This document shows positions 17,235 to 25,299 of a stretch of DNA of 64,000 bases, in pieces. The translations under genes were made by a program, and so were the position numbers. The notes beneath the pieces were generated by a model. That model did no database searches. It had not been told where the DNA came from and worked only from the letters and a program-made list of their open reading frames with translations. Positions within the stretch are counted from its first letter, which is position 1; the number at the start of each line of letters is the position of its first letter. Source of the DNA: Frigoribacterium sp. SL97 (GTDB taxonomy: Bacteria; Actinomycetota; Actinomycetes; Actinomycetales; Microbacteriaceae); NCBI RefSeq assembly GCF_026625765.1, contig NZ_CP113062.1:310001-374000 (forward strand). The letters run 5' to 3'.

Positions 17235-18201
17235 GGTGCGCCTCCTGGAGGACGGCCTCGACCTCGGCGGTGGTGGGCATGGCGGTGGAGCACTCGAACC
17301 GGGTGGCGACGATGCCGCCGGCCGCGTTGGCGAAACGCAGGGTGCGATCGAGCGACCACCCCTCGATCAGGCCGTGGCAGAGGGCACCACCGAACCCGTC
17401 GCCCGACCCCAGGCCGTTGATGACCTGGACGAGGTGCGCCGGCACCTCGATCCGCTCGTCACGCGTCTTGGCGAGGACGCCCTTGGGGCCCTGCTTGACG
17501 ACGGCGAGTTCGACGCCCCGGTCGAGGAGGGCGTCGGCCGCCCGCTCGGGCTCGGTCTCGCCGACGGCGATCTCGCACTCTTCGCGGTTGCCGACGGCGA
17601 CGGTGACGTGCTCGAGAGCGCGCCCGACCTCTCGGGTGGCGACCTCCGGGCTCTTCCAGAACATGGGTCGGTAGTCCAGGTCGAGGATGGTCAGGGGCCG
17701 ACGACCCCTGGCCTGCCAGGCCACGTGATGCGCCTGTCTGCTCGGTTCTTCGCTGAGGCCGGTGACCGTGGCCCAGAAGACCGTGGCCTTCTCGACGGCG
17801 GCGAGGTCGAGCGAGCCCGCGGTGATCATGAGGTCGGGTGCCTTCGGCTGCCGGTAGAAGTACAGCGGGAAGTCGTCGGGCGGGAAGATCTCGCAGAACG
17901 TGACGGGGGTGTTGAGCCCGTCGACGGTCGAGACGAGCCGGGTCGAGACGCCGAGCCGCTCGAGCTCTCGGACGATGTAGCGACCGAAGGGATCGTCGCC
18001 GGTGCGGGTGACCACCGCGGACCGCCGGCCGTGACGGGCGGCGGCGATGGCGACGTTGGTCGCGCTGCCGCCGACGGATTTGCTGAAGGTCTCGACCTCT
18101 TCGAGCGGGACGCCGGACTGCTGCGGGTAGATGTCGACGCCCACGCGGCCCATGGTGAGGACGTCGTACGGAGCGGTGTCGTTGTCGGTGTGGTCGGTCA
18201 T
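17227..18201 (-). CDS. iolC: 5-dehydro-2-deoxygluconokinase
   Basis: 324 residues, PfkB-family kinase. The N-terminal part has VLTMGRVGVDIYPQQSGVPLEEV, SVGGSATNVAIAAARHG and LVSTVDGLNTPVTFCEI, the IolC pattern. The C-terminal catalytic motif is INGLGSGDGFGGALCHGLI, with Asp as the base. It phosphorylates 2-deoxy-5-keto-D-gluconate before aldolase cleavage. It is the second gene of the operon, 40 bases after iolT. The C-terminal DUF2090 aldolase fusion seen in some bacteria is absent, consistent with the separate aldolase gene. Confidence 0.9.
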   Translation of the reverse strand: MTDHTDNDTAPYDVLTMGRVGVDIYPQQSGVPLEEVETFSKSVGGSATNVAIAAARHGRRSAVVTRTGDDPFGRYIVRELERLGVSTRLVSTVDGLNTPVTFCEIFPPDDFPLYFYRQPKAPDLMITAGSLDLAAVEKATVFWATVTGLSEEPSRQAHHVAWQARGRRPLTILDLDYRPMFWKSPEVATREVGRALEHVTVAVGNREECEIAVGETEPERAADALLDRGVELAVVKQGPKGVLAKTRDERIEVPAHLVQVINGLGSGDGFGGALCHGLIEGWSLDRTLRFANAAGGIVATRFECSTAMPTTAEVEAVLQEAHHV

Positions 18202-18241
18202 GACGTGGTCGTCCTCTCGGGAGCGTGGCGTGCGGTCGCGG

Positions 18242-19690
18242 TCACTTCTTGCCGTTCTTCACGACGTAGATGGCACCGGTGCTGAAGTCCTCTTCGAGCT
18301 GCTCGAGCGACCGCCCGTTCGTCTCGGGCACCTTCTTCACGGCGAAGAGGAACGACCCGGCGTTGAGCACGGCGAAGATGAAGAACGTCGTCGAGATGCC
18401 GATGCCGGCGACGAGGATCGGGAAGAGCAGGCTGACGGCGAAGTTGGTCAACCAGAGGATGAGCACCGTGAGCCCCATCCCGACGCCGCGCAGCTTGAGG
18501 GGGAAGATCTCGCTGAGCATCAGCCAGACGAGAGGGCCGATGGTGCCCTGCATGGTCCCGACGAAGCCGATGACGAAGATCAGGACGACGATCGCGCGGC
18601 CGAGCCCCTCGGGGATCAGCAGCGACGACAGGCCGATCAGCAGGTGGAAGATCGTGACGCCGGCGAAGCCGGCCATGAGCATGGTGCGCCGTCCGACCTT
18701 GTTGATGATGCGGAGGGCGACGAGCATCGCGACGACGGCGATGACGCCTGCCCCGACGTTGGCGATCAGGGCCCCGCTCTGCGAGAAACCGGACTGCTGC
18801 AGCACCTGGGTGCCGTAGTACATGATCGAGTTGATGCCGGTCAGCTGCTGAGCGACGGCCAGGCCGATGCCGATGAACAGGATCTTGCGGAGCCAGGGCT
18901 CGGCGATGAGGTCGGCGAGGCGGGCGCTCTTGGCCTCTTTCTCCTCGTCGGCCAGGAGGCGCACCTCGGCCATCTCGGCCACCGCGCGGTCGTCGGCACG
19001 GATCTGCTTGAGCACGGCGAGCGCGTCGTCGTCGCGGCCCTTGGCGATGAGCCAGCGAGGGCTCTCGGGGACACGGAACATGCCGATGAAGAGGGCGATG
19101 GCGGGCAGCACCGCGACGGAGAGCATGTAGCGCCACACGTTGTCGTGCTCGCCCCAGACGCTGCCGATGACGGCGTTGATGGTGAAGGCGGCGAGCTGCC
19201 CCGAGACGATCATGAGCTCGTTGCGACTGACGAGTCCGCCGCGTTGCTCGGTGGGGGCGAGTTCGGCGAGGAACACCGGAACGGTGACCGAGGCCCCGCC
19301 GACCGCGATGCCGAGGAAGAACCGCGCCCCGGTGAGGAACTCCCACGTGGGGGCGAGCACGCAGGCGAGCGCGGCGAAGAAGAACAGGATGGCCAGGGTG
19401 TTGATGGTCGGCTTCCGCCCGAAGGCGTCCGAGATGCGCCCGATGAAGAACGCCCCGACCGCAGCCCCGATGAGGATGGCCGAGACCATGATGCCCTCAC
19501 TGGCCGGCGTGAGCCCGAGGCTCTCCTCCATCGAGTCGAGCGCGCCGTTGATCACGCCCGTGTCGTACCCGAAGAGCAGGCCACCGAAGGTGGCGATGAC
19601 CGCGACGGTGCCGAGACGCTTGGTGTGCGGGCCCGAGACCAGGGCGGGAAGAGCTACTCGGGGCGAACTGCCCGATGTGTCGGTGACCAC
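18242..19690 (-). CDS. iolT: Major-facilitator inositol/H+ symporter
   Basis: 482 residues, 12 membrane segments, sugar-porter (SP) family. Signatures are GGLLFGYDTGVINGAL in TM1, DAFGRKP after TM2, PESPRWLIAKGR after TM6, QQLTGINSIMYYGT in TM7 and PETNGRSLEQLEE at the C-terminus. It imports myo-inositol with protons; specificity is inferred from its place as first gene of the iol operon. Translation starts at GTG 19690 behind GGAGGA (19695-19700). It is expressed from the promoter at 19763-19791. Confidence 0.88.
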   Translation of the reverse strand: MVTDTSGSSPRVALPALVSGPHTKRLGTVAVIATFGGLLFGYDTGVINGALDSMEESLGLTPASEGIMVSAILIGAAVGAFFIGRISDAFGRKPTINTLAILFFFAALACVLAPTWEFLTGARFFLGIAVGGASVTVPVFLAELAPTEQRGGLVSRNELMIVSGQLAAFTINAVIGSVWGEHDNVWRYMLSVAVLPAIALFIGMFRVPESPRWLIAKGRDDDALAVLKQIRADDRAVAEMAEVRLLADEEKEAKSARLADLIAEPWLRKILFIGIGLAVAQQLTGINSIMYYGTQVLQQSGFSQSGALIANVGAGVIAVVAMLVALRIINKVGRRTMLMAGFAGVTIFHLLIGLSSLLIPEGLGRAIVVLIFVIGFVGTMQGTIGPLVWLMLSEIFPLKLRGVGMGLTVLILWLTNFAVSLLFPILVAGIGISTTFFIFAVLNAGSFLFAVKKVPETNGRSLEQLEEDFSTGAIYVVKNGKK

Positions 19691-19762
19691 GATTCCTCCA
19701 TTGGTTGTGGTTACAGCTTCCCGCGTCGGTGCGGGTCGTCGCCCTGCAACGGCGACAGGACG

Positions 19763-19791
19763 AGGCTAACCATGTCCGTATGTCCTGTCAA
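19763..19791 (-). promoter_or_regulatory. iol operon promoter with operator in the spacer
   Basis: On the minus strand TTGACA (19786-19791) and TAGCCT (19763-19768) are separated by 17 bases. The spacer contains GGACATACGGACATGG, a direct repeat of GGACAT. Its GACATACG core (19777-19784) recurs in front of the GntR/UTRA gene at 7524. A repressor bound there would block RNA polymerase. Leader length to the iolT GTG is about 65 bases. Confidence 0.75.
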
Positions 19792-21095
19792 TCGGTCATG
19801 CGTGGACCGCCCCCTCGAGTCGGACGGGAGAGGGACTCGCGCGTCCCTAGACTCGGAGCATGCCTTTCGACGAGTGGTACGACGACGAGACACGAGAGGC
19901 CGCGACGGCCCGCGTGCTGCAGCGGCGGATGACGAACCCCACCGACCGCAACGTCCTCACCGTCGTCGCGGAGGAGTTCAACGTCCCGCGGCAGACCCTC
20001 AGCGACTGGGTCGACGAGGCCTCGCCCGAGTCCGCCAAGCCGAAGCGCAAGCCCCGCCCGAAGTTCTCGCAGGTCGTCAAGACCACCAAGGAGGCGCGGG
20101 TCGAGTCCCCCGAGGACGACGAAGCGATCGACGCTCCGCAGCCCGCGGCACGTCCGGAGCCCGCGAGCGAGCCCGAGTCCGACGCACAGACAGGGTCCGT
20201 GCCGCAGGCCGAGGCCGTTCCGCAGACCGAGGCCGCGTCCGACCCGGAGGCCGACCTGCAGCCCGACCCGCAGCCTGAGCCGGAGGCCGAACCCGAGCAG
20301 GACCCCTGGGCGGCGTCCGATCCTGCCGCCGAGCCCGAGCCCGAGCCGACGCCCGAGAGCCAACCCGGCCTGCAGCCCGAGCCGGCATCCGTGCCCGCAC
20401 CCACACCCGCACCCGCCGCACCCGCCGACAGCCGCCTCACCGCCCTCGAGGCCGAGGTCGCGGCTCTCCGCGCCGGCAACCGCGCACTCGTCGAAGCCCT
20501 CCGCATCCTGGTCGACTGACGACGCCGGTCGGCGCCTGGCCGAGCCGGGCGACGGCCACGAGGCCATCCGGTCACCGTCGTCGTGGTGACGGCCTCGACG
20601 TCGTGAACCGGGCCTGGCGCCGGTCGGCCGCGCGCGCCTCCCGGGGAGGCGGTAGCCGTCGCGGTAGACGCCGACGACGTCGAGGGCGACGCCCACGAGG
20701 GAGCGGACGGCGGTGCGCCGCTCGCGCGAGCCGTACCAGTTTCGGTGGAGACGCCACAGCTCGACGATCCCCCGCACGAGCAGTCCCCCGCCGAAGAAGA
20801 CGGCGGCGATCCAGGCGATGCCGGTCGGGCCGAAGGCGACGACCGCACCGATGCAGGCGACCAGCGTCACCACCAGGGTGATCATCAGCGTGCGCGGGCT
20901 CGGCAGCTGTCGGCCGTGCTCGCCGGTCCAGTAGGACGACAGCAGGTAGAGGGCGTCCTCGCGGGAGCGTCCGCCGTGACGCAGCCGGTGGACGGCGGCG
21001 TCGGTGCGCGCGAGTCGGTCGGGCCCGTCGGCCTGGCGCACCGCGGCGCTGGTCGACGCGACGATGCGGATGACGGGAGGTTCGCGTCGAGCCAC
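19788..21095 (-). CDS. Small two-TM membrane protein with uncertain 3' end
   Basis: The frame is open from GTG 21095 to the stop at 19788 (435 codons), but only about the first 155 residues look like protein. After an N-terminal soluble part (EDALYLLSSYWTGEHGRQLPSP) come two membrane spans, LMITLVVTLVACIGAVVAFG and IAWIAAVFFGGGLLVRGIVEL, then RNWYGSRERRTAVRSLVGVALDVVGVYRDGYRL. Beyond that the sequence is antisense to the gene at 19860-20519 and is Gly/Arg/Leu-rich. A frameshift near 20650 would end the protein at 20572 with no overlap. I trust the gene but not its end. Confidence 0.45.
   Translation of the reverse strand: MARREPPVIRIVASTSAAVRQADGPDRLARTDAAVHRLRHGGRSREDALYLLSSYWTGEHGRQLPSPRTLMITLVVTLVACIGAVVAFGPTGIAWIAAVFFGGGLLVRGIVELWRLHRNWYGSRERRTAVRSLVGVALDVVGVYRDGYRLPGRRARPTGARPGSRRRGRHHDDGDRMASWPSPGSARRRPASSVDQDAEGFDECAVAGAESRDLGLEGGEAAVGGCGGCGCGCGHGCRLGLQAGLALGRRLGLGLGGRIGRRPGVLLGFGLRLRLRVGLQVGLRVGRGLGLRNGLGLRHGPCLCVGLGLARGLRTCRGLRSVDRFVVLGGLDPRLLGGLDDLRELRAGLALRLGGLGRGLVDPVAEGLPRDVELLRDDGEDVAVGGVRHPPLQHAGRRGLSCLVVVPLVERHAPSLGTRESLSRPTRGGGPRMTD
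19848..19853 (+). promoter_or_regulatory. Candidate -10 of a leaderless promoter
   Basis: TAGACT ends six bases before ATG 19860; no Shine-Dalgarno is present. It has the same layout as the -10 elements at 5902, 6950 and 30926. Confidence 0.5.
19860..20519 (+). CDS. Transposase-like HTH protein with long acidic linker and C-terminal zipper
   Basis: 219 residues. Residues 1-45 (ARVLQRRMTNPTDRNVLTVV then AEEFNVPRQTLSDWVDEA) form an IS3 OrfA-type helix-turn-helix. Residues 185-219 (SRLTALEAEVAALRAGNRAL and on) form a leucine-zipper-like coil, also as in OrfA. Between them lies about 130 residues of Pro/Glu/Ala repeats. No OrfB, terminal inverted repeats or target duplication flank it, so it looks like a domesticated DNA-binding protein, not an active IS. 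An exact dispersed-repeat copy (20089-20102, KEARVES) sits at the junction of the HTH and the linker. Expression appears leaderless. Confidence 0.65.
   Translation: MPFDEWYDDETREAATARVLQRRMTNPTDRNVLTVVAEEFNVPRQTLSDWVDEASPESAKPKRKPRPKFSQVVKTTKEARVESPEDDEAIDAPQPAARPEPASEPESDAQTGSVPQAEAVPQTEAASDPEADLQPDPQPEPEAEPEQDPWAASDPAAEPEPEPTPESQPGLQPEPASVPAPTPAPAAPADSRLTALEAEVAALRAGNRALVEALRILVD
20089..20102 (+). repeat. Dispersed repeat, exact copy inside HTH-protein gene
   Basis: In-frame, read as KEARVES, exactly where the DNA-binding head ends and the acidic linker begins. Confidence 0.8.
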
Positions 21096-21112
21096 CAGGC
21101 CATCTTGCCGCA

Positions 21113-21182
21113 CGCCGCACGCCGGACGCCGCACGCCCGCCGCCCGACGCCGCCCGCCGCCCGCCGTCCGCCGTCCGCCGGA
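21113..21182. repeat. CGCC/GCACG low-complexity tandem sequence
   Basis: About 70 bases built from CGCACGCCG- and CCGCCCGCCGTC-like units upstream of the holin-like gene, on the 5' side of the minus-strand membrane protein gene. No coding potential is seen. Confidence 0.5.
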
Positions 21183-21378
21183 CGGGCCCGCGCTGTCCCC
21201 CGCCTGGCCGCTTCGCGAGTGCCCGTCGACCCGAGTCTGCAAGCTCGCTGGAGGTCGATGACGGGTGGGCTGCCGCTCGCGTCCGAATGGTGTGTCACCG
21301 AGACACAGCGCGTCCGCACCGCGGCACCGCGATCCCCGGCCACCGACGAGTGGCCGCGCCGAGAGAAGGACGACCACC

Positions 21379-21774
21379 ATGAGCGACGACGACAAGCAGG
21401 CCGACGCAGGCTTCGCCGGCAGGTTCCGCGACCAGCTCGGCAGCCGGGCGATCGAGCCCCTCATCAAGGCCGTCCGCACCGAACTGCGGTCGGCGCGCGA
21501 CGAGATCGCCGGCCGGGCACGGGACGCGCGGTCCGGCGCCGTGCTGCTCGCCGTCGGATCCGTCCTCGCGATAGTGACCGTGATCCTCCTGGCCGGCACC
21601 GCCGTCGCCCTGCTGGCCCTGGCCCTGCCCATCTGGGCCGCCGCGCTCATCACGTTCGCCGTCTTCGCGGTCGTCACCGCGGTGCTCGTCGCCGTAGGCC
21701 TGAAGGGCGTCAGGCGGGGCGTCCCGCCGGTGCCCGTCGACACGGTGAAGAACCTCACCTCGTCGACCGACTAG
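21379..21774 (+). CDS. Phage-holin-family-like (DUF1469) membrane protein
   Basis: 131 residues from ATG 21379, behind GAGAGAAGGACG. An N-terminal amphipathic helix (AIEPLIKAVRTELRSARDEI) precedes two adjacent membrane spans (AVLLAVGSVLAIVTVILLAG and ALLALALPIWAAALITFAVF). This is the layout of the actinobacterial Holin-X/DUF1469 family, which is chromosomal and not evidence of a prophage. The function is unknown. It lies upstream of aqpZ in the same direction, separated by 146 bases of C-rich repeats. Confidence 0.7.
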   Translation: MSDDDKQADAGFAGRFRDQLGSRAIEPLIKAVRTELRSARDEIAGRARDARSGAVLLAVGSVLAIVTVILLAGTAVALLALALPIWAAALITFAVFAVVTAVLVAVGLKGVRRGVPPVPVDTVKNLTSSTD

Positions 21775-21782
21775 CCGCCGGC

Positions 21783-21909
21783 CCCTCCGAACCGGGCCCC
21801 GTCCCAACCCGACCCAACCCGGCACGACCCGGCCCCACCCGACCCCGTCCCGGCCCGGCCCCACCCGGCCCCACCCGACCCCACCCCAACCCGACCCCAC
21901 CCGACACCA
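21783..21909. repeat. C-rich degenerate tandem repeat (CCCGACCCCA-like)
   Basis: Units of CCCGACCC, CCCAACCC and CCCGGCCC alternate for about 125 bases between the holin-like gene and aqpZ. One strand is almost pure C/A. The aqpZ start follows directly with AGGGAG. Confidence 0.7.
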
Positions 21910-21920
21910 GGGAGTCCCCC

Positions 21921-22703
21921 ATGCCTCGCACCACACCCGCCAGCCGGTCCACGAAAGAACAGCGCACGCAGCACGCCGAGACCTACGCGCCCCTCGCGCG
22001 GTACGCCTCCGAGGCGTTCGGGGCCTTCCTCCTCGTCGTCGGAGGCGTGGGCACGGCCGTGTTCGCGTCGTCGTTCCCGGACGACGGCAACGCGCTCGGG
22101 GTCGGCTTCCTCGGCGTGGCCCTGGCGTTCGGCCTGAGCGTGATGGCCGGCATCTACGCCGTCGGCCACATCTCGGGCGGCCACTTCAACCCGGCCGTGA
22201 CGGTCGGCTTCGCCCTGGCCCGTCGGACCCCGTGGTCGAGCGTGCCCGGCTACGTCGTCGCGCAGCTCGTCGGAGCGGCCGCCGGAGCCAGCGTCGTGGC
22301 GCTCGTCGCCGCCGACGGCCCCGCCGGCTACTTCGCCGCGGCCCGGGACTCGGGCTTCGCCTCGAACAGCTTCGGCGCGTCGTCGCCCGGCGGTTTCGGC
22401 CTCGGAGCCGTCCTCGTCACCGAGATCGTGCTGACGGCCGTGTTCGTCGGCGTGATCCTGTCGGTAACCGCCAAGGGTGAGTACAAGGCCCTGGCGCCCC
22501 TGGCCATCGGCCTGACCCTGACGCTGATCCACCTGATCAGCATCCCCGTGAGCAACACGTCGGTGAACCCCGCCCGCTCGCTGGCGGCCGCCCTCTACGG
22601 CGGCCCCGACGCCCTGGCCCAGGTCTGGGTCTTCTTCGTGGCACCCCTGGTCGGCGGCGCCCTGGCGGGCCTGGCCCACCGCGTCCTGCGCCGTCGCGCC
22701 TGA
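21921..22703 (+). CDS. aqpZ: Aquaporin Z-type water channel
   Basis: 260 residues from ATG 21921. It is an MIP-family protein with six membrane spans and both pore motifs: SGGHFNPAVTVGFAL after TM2 and NTSVNPARSLAAALYGG after TM5. The residues around the second NPA motif favour water over glycerol, and an extra loop (FAAARDSGFASNSFGAS) is typical of AqpZ. The long upstream extension of the frame is GC-rich non-coding sequence. A palindromic pair of dispersed repeats follows the gene. Confidence 0.92.
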   Translation: MPRTTPASRSTKEQRTQHAETYAPLARYASEAFGAFLLVVGGVGTAVFASSFPDDGNALGVGFLGVALAFGLSVMAGIYAVGHISGGHFNPAVTVGFALARRTPWSSVPGYVVAQLVGAAAGASVVALVAADGPAGYFAAARDSGFASNSFGASSPGGFGLGAVLVTEIVLTAVFVGVILSVTAKGEYKALAPLAIGLTLTLIHLISIPVSNTSVNPARSLAAALYGGPDALAQVWVFFVAPLVGGALAGLAHRVLRRRA

Positions 22704-22722
22704 CGGCGACCCGAGCGGCTGG

Positions 22723-22766
22723 GAACGCAGGAGGCGCAGGTCGCGTGACCCGCGCCTCCTGCGTTC
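22723..22766. repeat. Head-to-head dispersed-repeat palindrome after aqpZ
   Basis: Arms 22723-22742 and 22747-22766 are GAACGCAGGAGGCGCAGGTC and its near-exact complement (one mismatch), with a GCGT loop. The unit is almost identical over about 50 bases to the element at 30160-30203. It lies between convergent aqpZ and a fadR-type gene and may end both transcripts. Confidence 0.85.
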
Positions 22767-22841
22767 TCGCACGGTGACGCCGGTGCCGACCGACGCTCGA
22801 GCGGAGGCGACGACGTCGCCCCGCCCGTCGAGAGCGACGAC

Positions 22842-23579
22842 CTAGACGACCGTGGCGCTCCGGACGCGGTCGGCGGCGGTGGCCATGTGGTCGCGCATCG
22901 CGGCGAGCGCGGCGTCGGGATCGCGTGCCTCGATCGCACGGAAGACGGCCCGGTGTTCGCGGTACGCGGCCTCGGCCTGGTCCTTCTCGGTGAGCCCGCG
23001 TTCGACCCAGAGGCGCAGCAGCGACCGGGTGCTCTGCAGGAGGTCCTTGAGCACGACGTTGTCGGCGCTGACGGCGATCTGCAGGTGGAACCGGATGTCG
23101 GCCTGGAGGAACGCGTCGAGGTCCTCGAGCGAGTCGGCCATCACCTCGATGTACCCCCGCAGGGCGTCGACGTCGGCGTCCGTGGCCCGCTCGGCGGCGT
23201 AGGCGGCGGCCTGGATCTCGAGCCCGCCCCGGACCTCGATGAGCTCGCGCGTGCGTGCCGCGTTCAGCATGAGACCCCAGCTGAGCGTGGTCGGCAGCAA
23301 CTCCGAGGTCTGGTCGCGCAGGTAGGTGCCCGAGCCCGGACGCACCGTGACGATGCCGAGGATCTCGAGGGCGGCCAGGGCCTCGCGGACGGCCGACCGC
23401 CCGACGCCGAGACGTTCGGCGAGCTGCCGCTCGGGTGGGAGGCGCGACCCGGGGGTCAGTTCGCCGGCCGTCAGGAGGGCCACGAGCTGCTTGACGACCT
23501 CGCTGACCGCGGTGCCGCGCGGGACCATCTCGAGCTCGAGATCGAGGCTCGTGGGGTCGCTCTCTGGGTATGCCGGCAC
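22842..23579 (-). CDS. FadR-subfamily GntR regulator of the divergent apionate-type operon
   Basis: 245 residues. A GntR winged helix (about 20-90; LPPERQLAERLGVGRSAVRE, TVRPGSGTYLRD) is followed by an FCD ligand-binding domain (about 100-235), with metal-binding-type residues in DADVDALRGY, DIRFHLQIA and EHRAVFRAI. It is transcribed away from the MFS-lerK-like operon. The spacer holds a perfect palindrome overlapping that operon's -35 box. It is therefore the likely repressor, released by a pathway acid or sugar. Confidence 0.85.
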   Translation of the reverse strand: MPAYPESDPTSLDLELEMVPRGTAVSEVVKQLVALLTAGELTPGSRLPPERQLAERLGVGRSAVREALAALEILGIVTVRPGSGTYLRDQTSELLPTTLSWGLMLNAARTRELIEVRGGLEIQAAAYAAERATDADVDALRGYIEVMADSLEDLDAFLQADIRFHLQIAVSADNVVLKDLLQSTRSLLRLWVERGLTEKDQAEAAYREHRAVFRAIEARDPDAALAAMRDHMATAADRVRSATVV

Positions 23580-23677
23580 GGTGCGAGCTTAGTCAGCGGG
23601 GCCCACGGGTCCAGCTCTCGAGGCACTCGGGTCCACCTCTCGAGGCACTCGCTCCGCCTCCTCCCGTCGCTCAATTG

Positions 23678-23715
23678 GTCAACCGGTTGACAGATATCGG
23701 CGAAAAAGGCACGAT
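23678..23715 (+). promoter_or_regulatory. Operon promoter with overlapping GntR/FadR operator
   Basis: GTCAACCGGTTGAC (23678-23691) is a perfect 14-bp palindrome. Its right half overlaps a consensus -35, TTGACA (23687-23692). CACGAT (23710-23715) is a weak -10 at 17 bases. Binding of the divergently encoded FadR-type protein would block initiation. Confidence 0.7.
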
Positions 23716-23785
23716 GGTCCCTGCGCGCCACCGGCACCGGTCGAAGGCGTCATCCAACAACGTCGTTAGATCCGAAGGAGTCGAT

Positions 23786-25180
23786 GTGGACACCACCACC
23801 CGAACGAGCGCGCCACAGAGCGCGGTCGAGAAGTCCGCGATCAAGAAAGTCGCCGTCCGGCTCGTCCCGTTCGTGGCGTTGATGTTCTTCATCAACTACC
23901 TCGACCGCACCGCCATCGGCTTCGCGGCGCCGAACGGCATGGAGTCCGACCTCGCCCTGTCGGCCGCCCAGTTCGGCTTCGCCTCCGGCGTGTTCTTCAT
24001 CGGCTACATCCTGTTGGAGGTGCCGTCGAACCTCGCCCTGCACAAGTTCGGTGCCCGCAAGTGGCTCGCCCGCATCATGGTGACCTGGGGCATCGTGGCG
24101 TTGCTCTTCACCTGGGTGCAGAACTTCGAGCAGCTCGTCGCGCTGCGCTTCCTGCTCGGCGTCATGGAGGCCGGCTTCTTCCCCGGCGCGATCCTCTTCC
24201 TGAGCCTCTGGGTGCCTGCCGCCCACCGCAGCAAGATCCTCGCCCTCTTCTACCTGGCGCAGCCCCTCACCACCGTCATCGGTGCCCCGCTCGCCGGCTG
24301 GTTGATCAGCCACGACGGCGTCTTCTTCGGCCTCGAGGGCTGGCGCTTCATGTTCATGGGCGTCGCCATCCCCGCGATCGTCGTCGGCATCGTCGCCTGG
24401 TTCTACCTCAAGGACAAGCCCGCCGACGCCAAGTGGCTCACGAAGGAAGAACAGGTCTGGCTGACCCAGGCGCTGGTGAAGGAGGCCTCGACGAAGACGG
24501 GTGCCGTCTCGACCACCGGCAAGCACCCGGGCCTCGGCGTCGTCTTCAAGAACGGCCGCGTCTGGATGCTCTCGTTCATCTACTTCGGCTTCATCTACGG
24601 CCTCTACGCGCTCGCGTTCTTCCTGCCCACCATCATCGGCGGCTTCCAGGAGCAGTTCGGCACCGAGTTCACCGTCACCCAGCGCGGCTTCATCACGGCC
24701 ATCCCCTACGTCCCCGCGGCCATCGCCCTCTACTTCTGGTCGCGTGACGCCTCGCGTCGCGGCCTCAAGACCTGGCACATCGTCATCCCCGCCGTCGTGG
24801 GCGGTCTGAGCATCCCGCTGGCGCTCTACGCACAGTCCCCCGCCCTCACCATCGCGGTGATCGCGGTCACCGCCATGGCGATCTTCGCGGCCCTGCCCAA
24901 CTTCTGGACCCTGCCCACGCAGTTCCTGACCGGTGCCGCGGCGGCCGCGGGCATCGCGCTCATCAACACGGTCGGCAACCTCGCCGGCTTCAGCGCCCCG
25001 TACATCACGGGCCTGGTCACCGACGTCACCGGCGACTACCGGGTGCCGATGTTCATCGTCGGGTTCTTCATGCTGCTGTCGGCCGCGCTGATGATCGCGC
25101 TCAGCCGGATGAAGAAGCCCGAGGGCACCCTCAGCCCCCGCGAGCAGGCCGACCTGGCGGCGACCGCCGGGCTCGACTGA
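23786..25180 (+). CDS. MFS transporter, anion:cation symporter family (probable D-apionate/sugar-acid uptake)
   Basis: 464 residues from GTG 23786, preceded by GAAGGAG at good spacing. Twelve membrane segments. MFFINYLDRTAIGFAAP in TM1 and VFFIGYILLEVPSNLALHKFGARKWLARI around TM2 are the signature of the ACS family (D-galactonate, glucarate, phthalate and tartrate transporters). First gene of the operon with the kinase, isomerases, decarboxylase-like and oxidoisomerase-like genes, so its substrate is probably D-apionate or a related sugar acid. That assignment is inference. Confidence 0.85.
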   Translation: MDTTTRTSAPQSAVEKSAIKKVAVRLVPFVALMFFINYLDRTAIGFAAPNGMESDLALSAAQFGFASGVFFIGYILLEVPSNLALHKFGARKWLARIMVTWGIVALLFTWVQNFEQLVALRFLLGVMEAGFFPGAILFLSLWVPAAHRSKILALFYLAQPLTTVIGAPLAGWLISHDGVFFGLEGWRFMFMGVAIPAIVVGIVAWFYLKDKPADAKWLTKEEQVWLTQALVKEASTKTGAVSTTGKHPGLGVVFKNGRVWMLSFIYFGFIYGLYALAFFLPTIIGGFQEQFGTEFTVTQRGFITAIPYVPAAIALYFWSRDASRRGLKTWHIVIPAVVGGLSIPLALYAQSPALTIAVIAVTAMAIFAALPNFWTLPTQFLTGAAAAAGIALINTVGNLAGFSAPYITGLVTDVTGDYRVPMFIVGFFMLLSAALMIALSRMKKPEGTLSPREQADLAATAGLD

Positions 25181-25299
25181 CCGACGCTCACCCCCTCCCC
25201 CGCGGGGCCCGGACGATCACCGACCCGGGCCCCGCCCCCTCCGCACCCCGTCGCCGTGCCGTCGCGCCGTCGACCGGACCACCGCCTCCTGGAGTTCTC

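Noticed and set aside
21379..21774. Prophage holin
   Set aside because: No phage lysis or structural genes nearby; the DUF1469-like family is a common chromosomal membrane protein.
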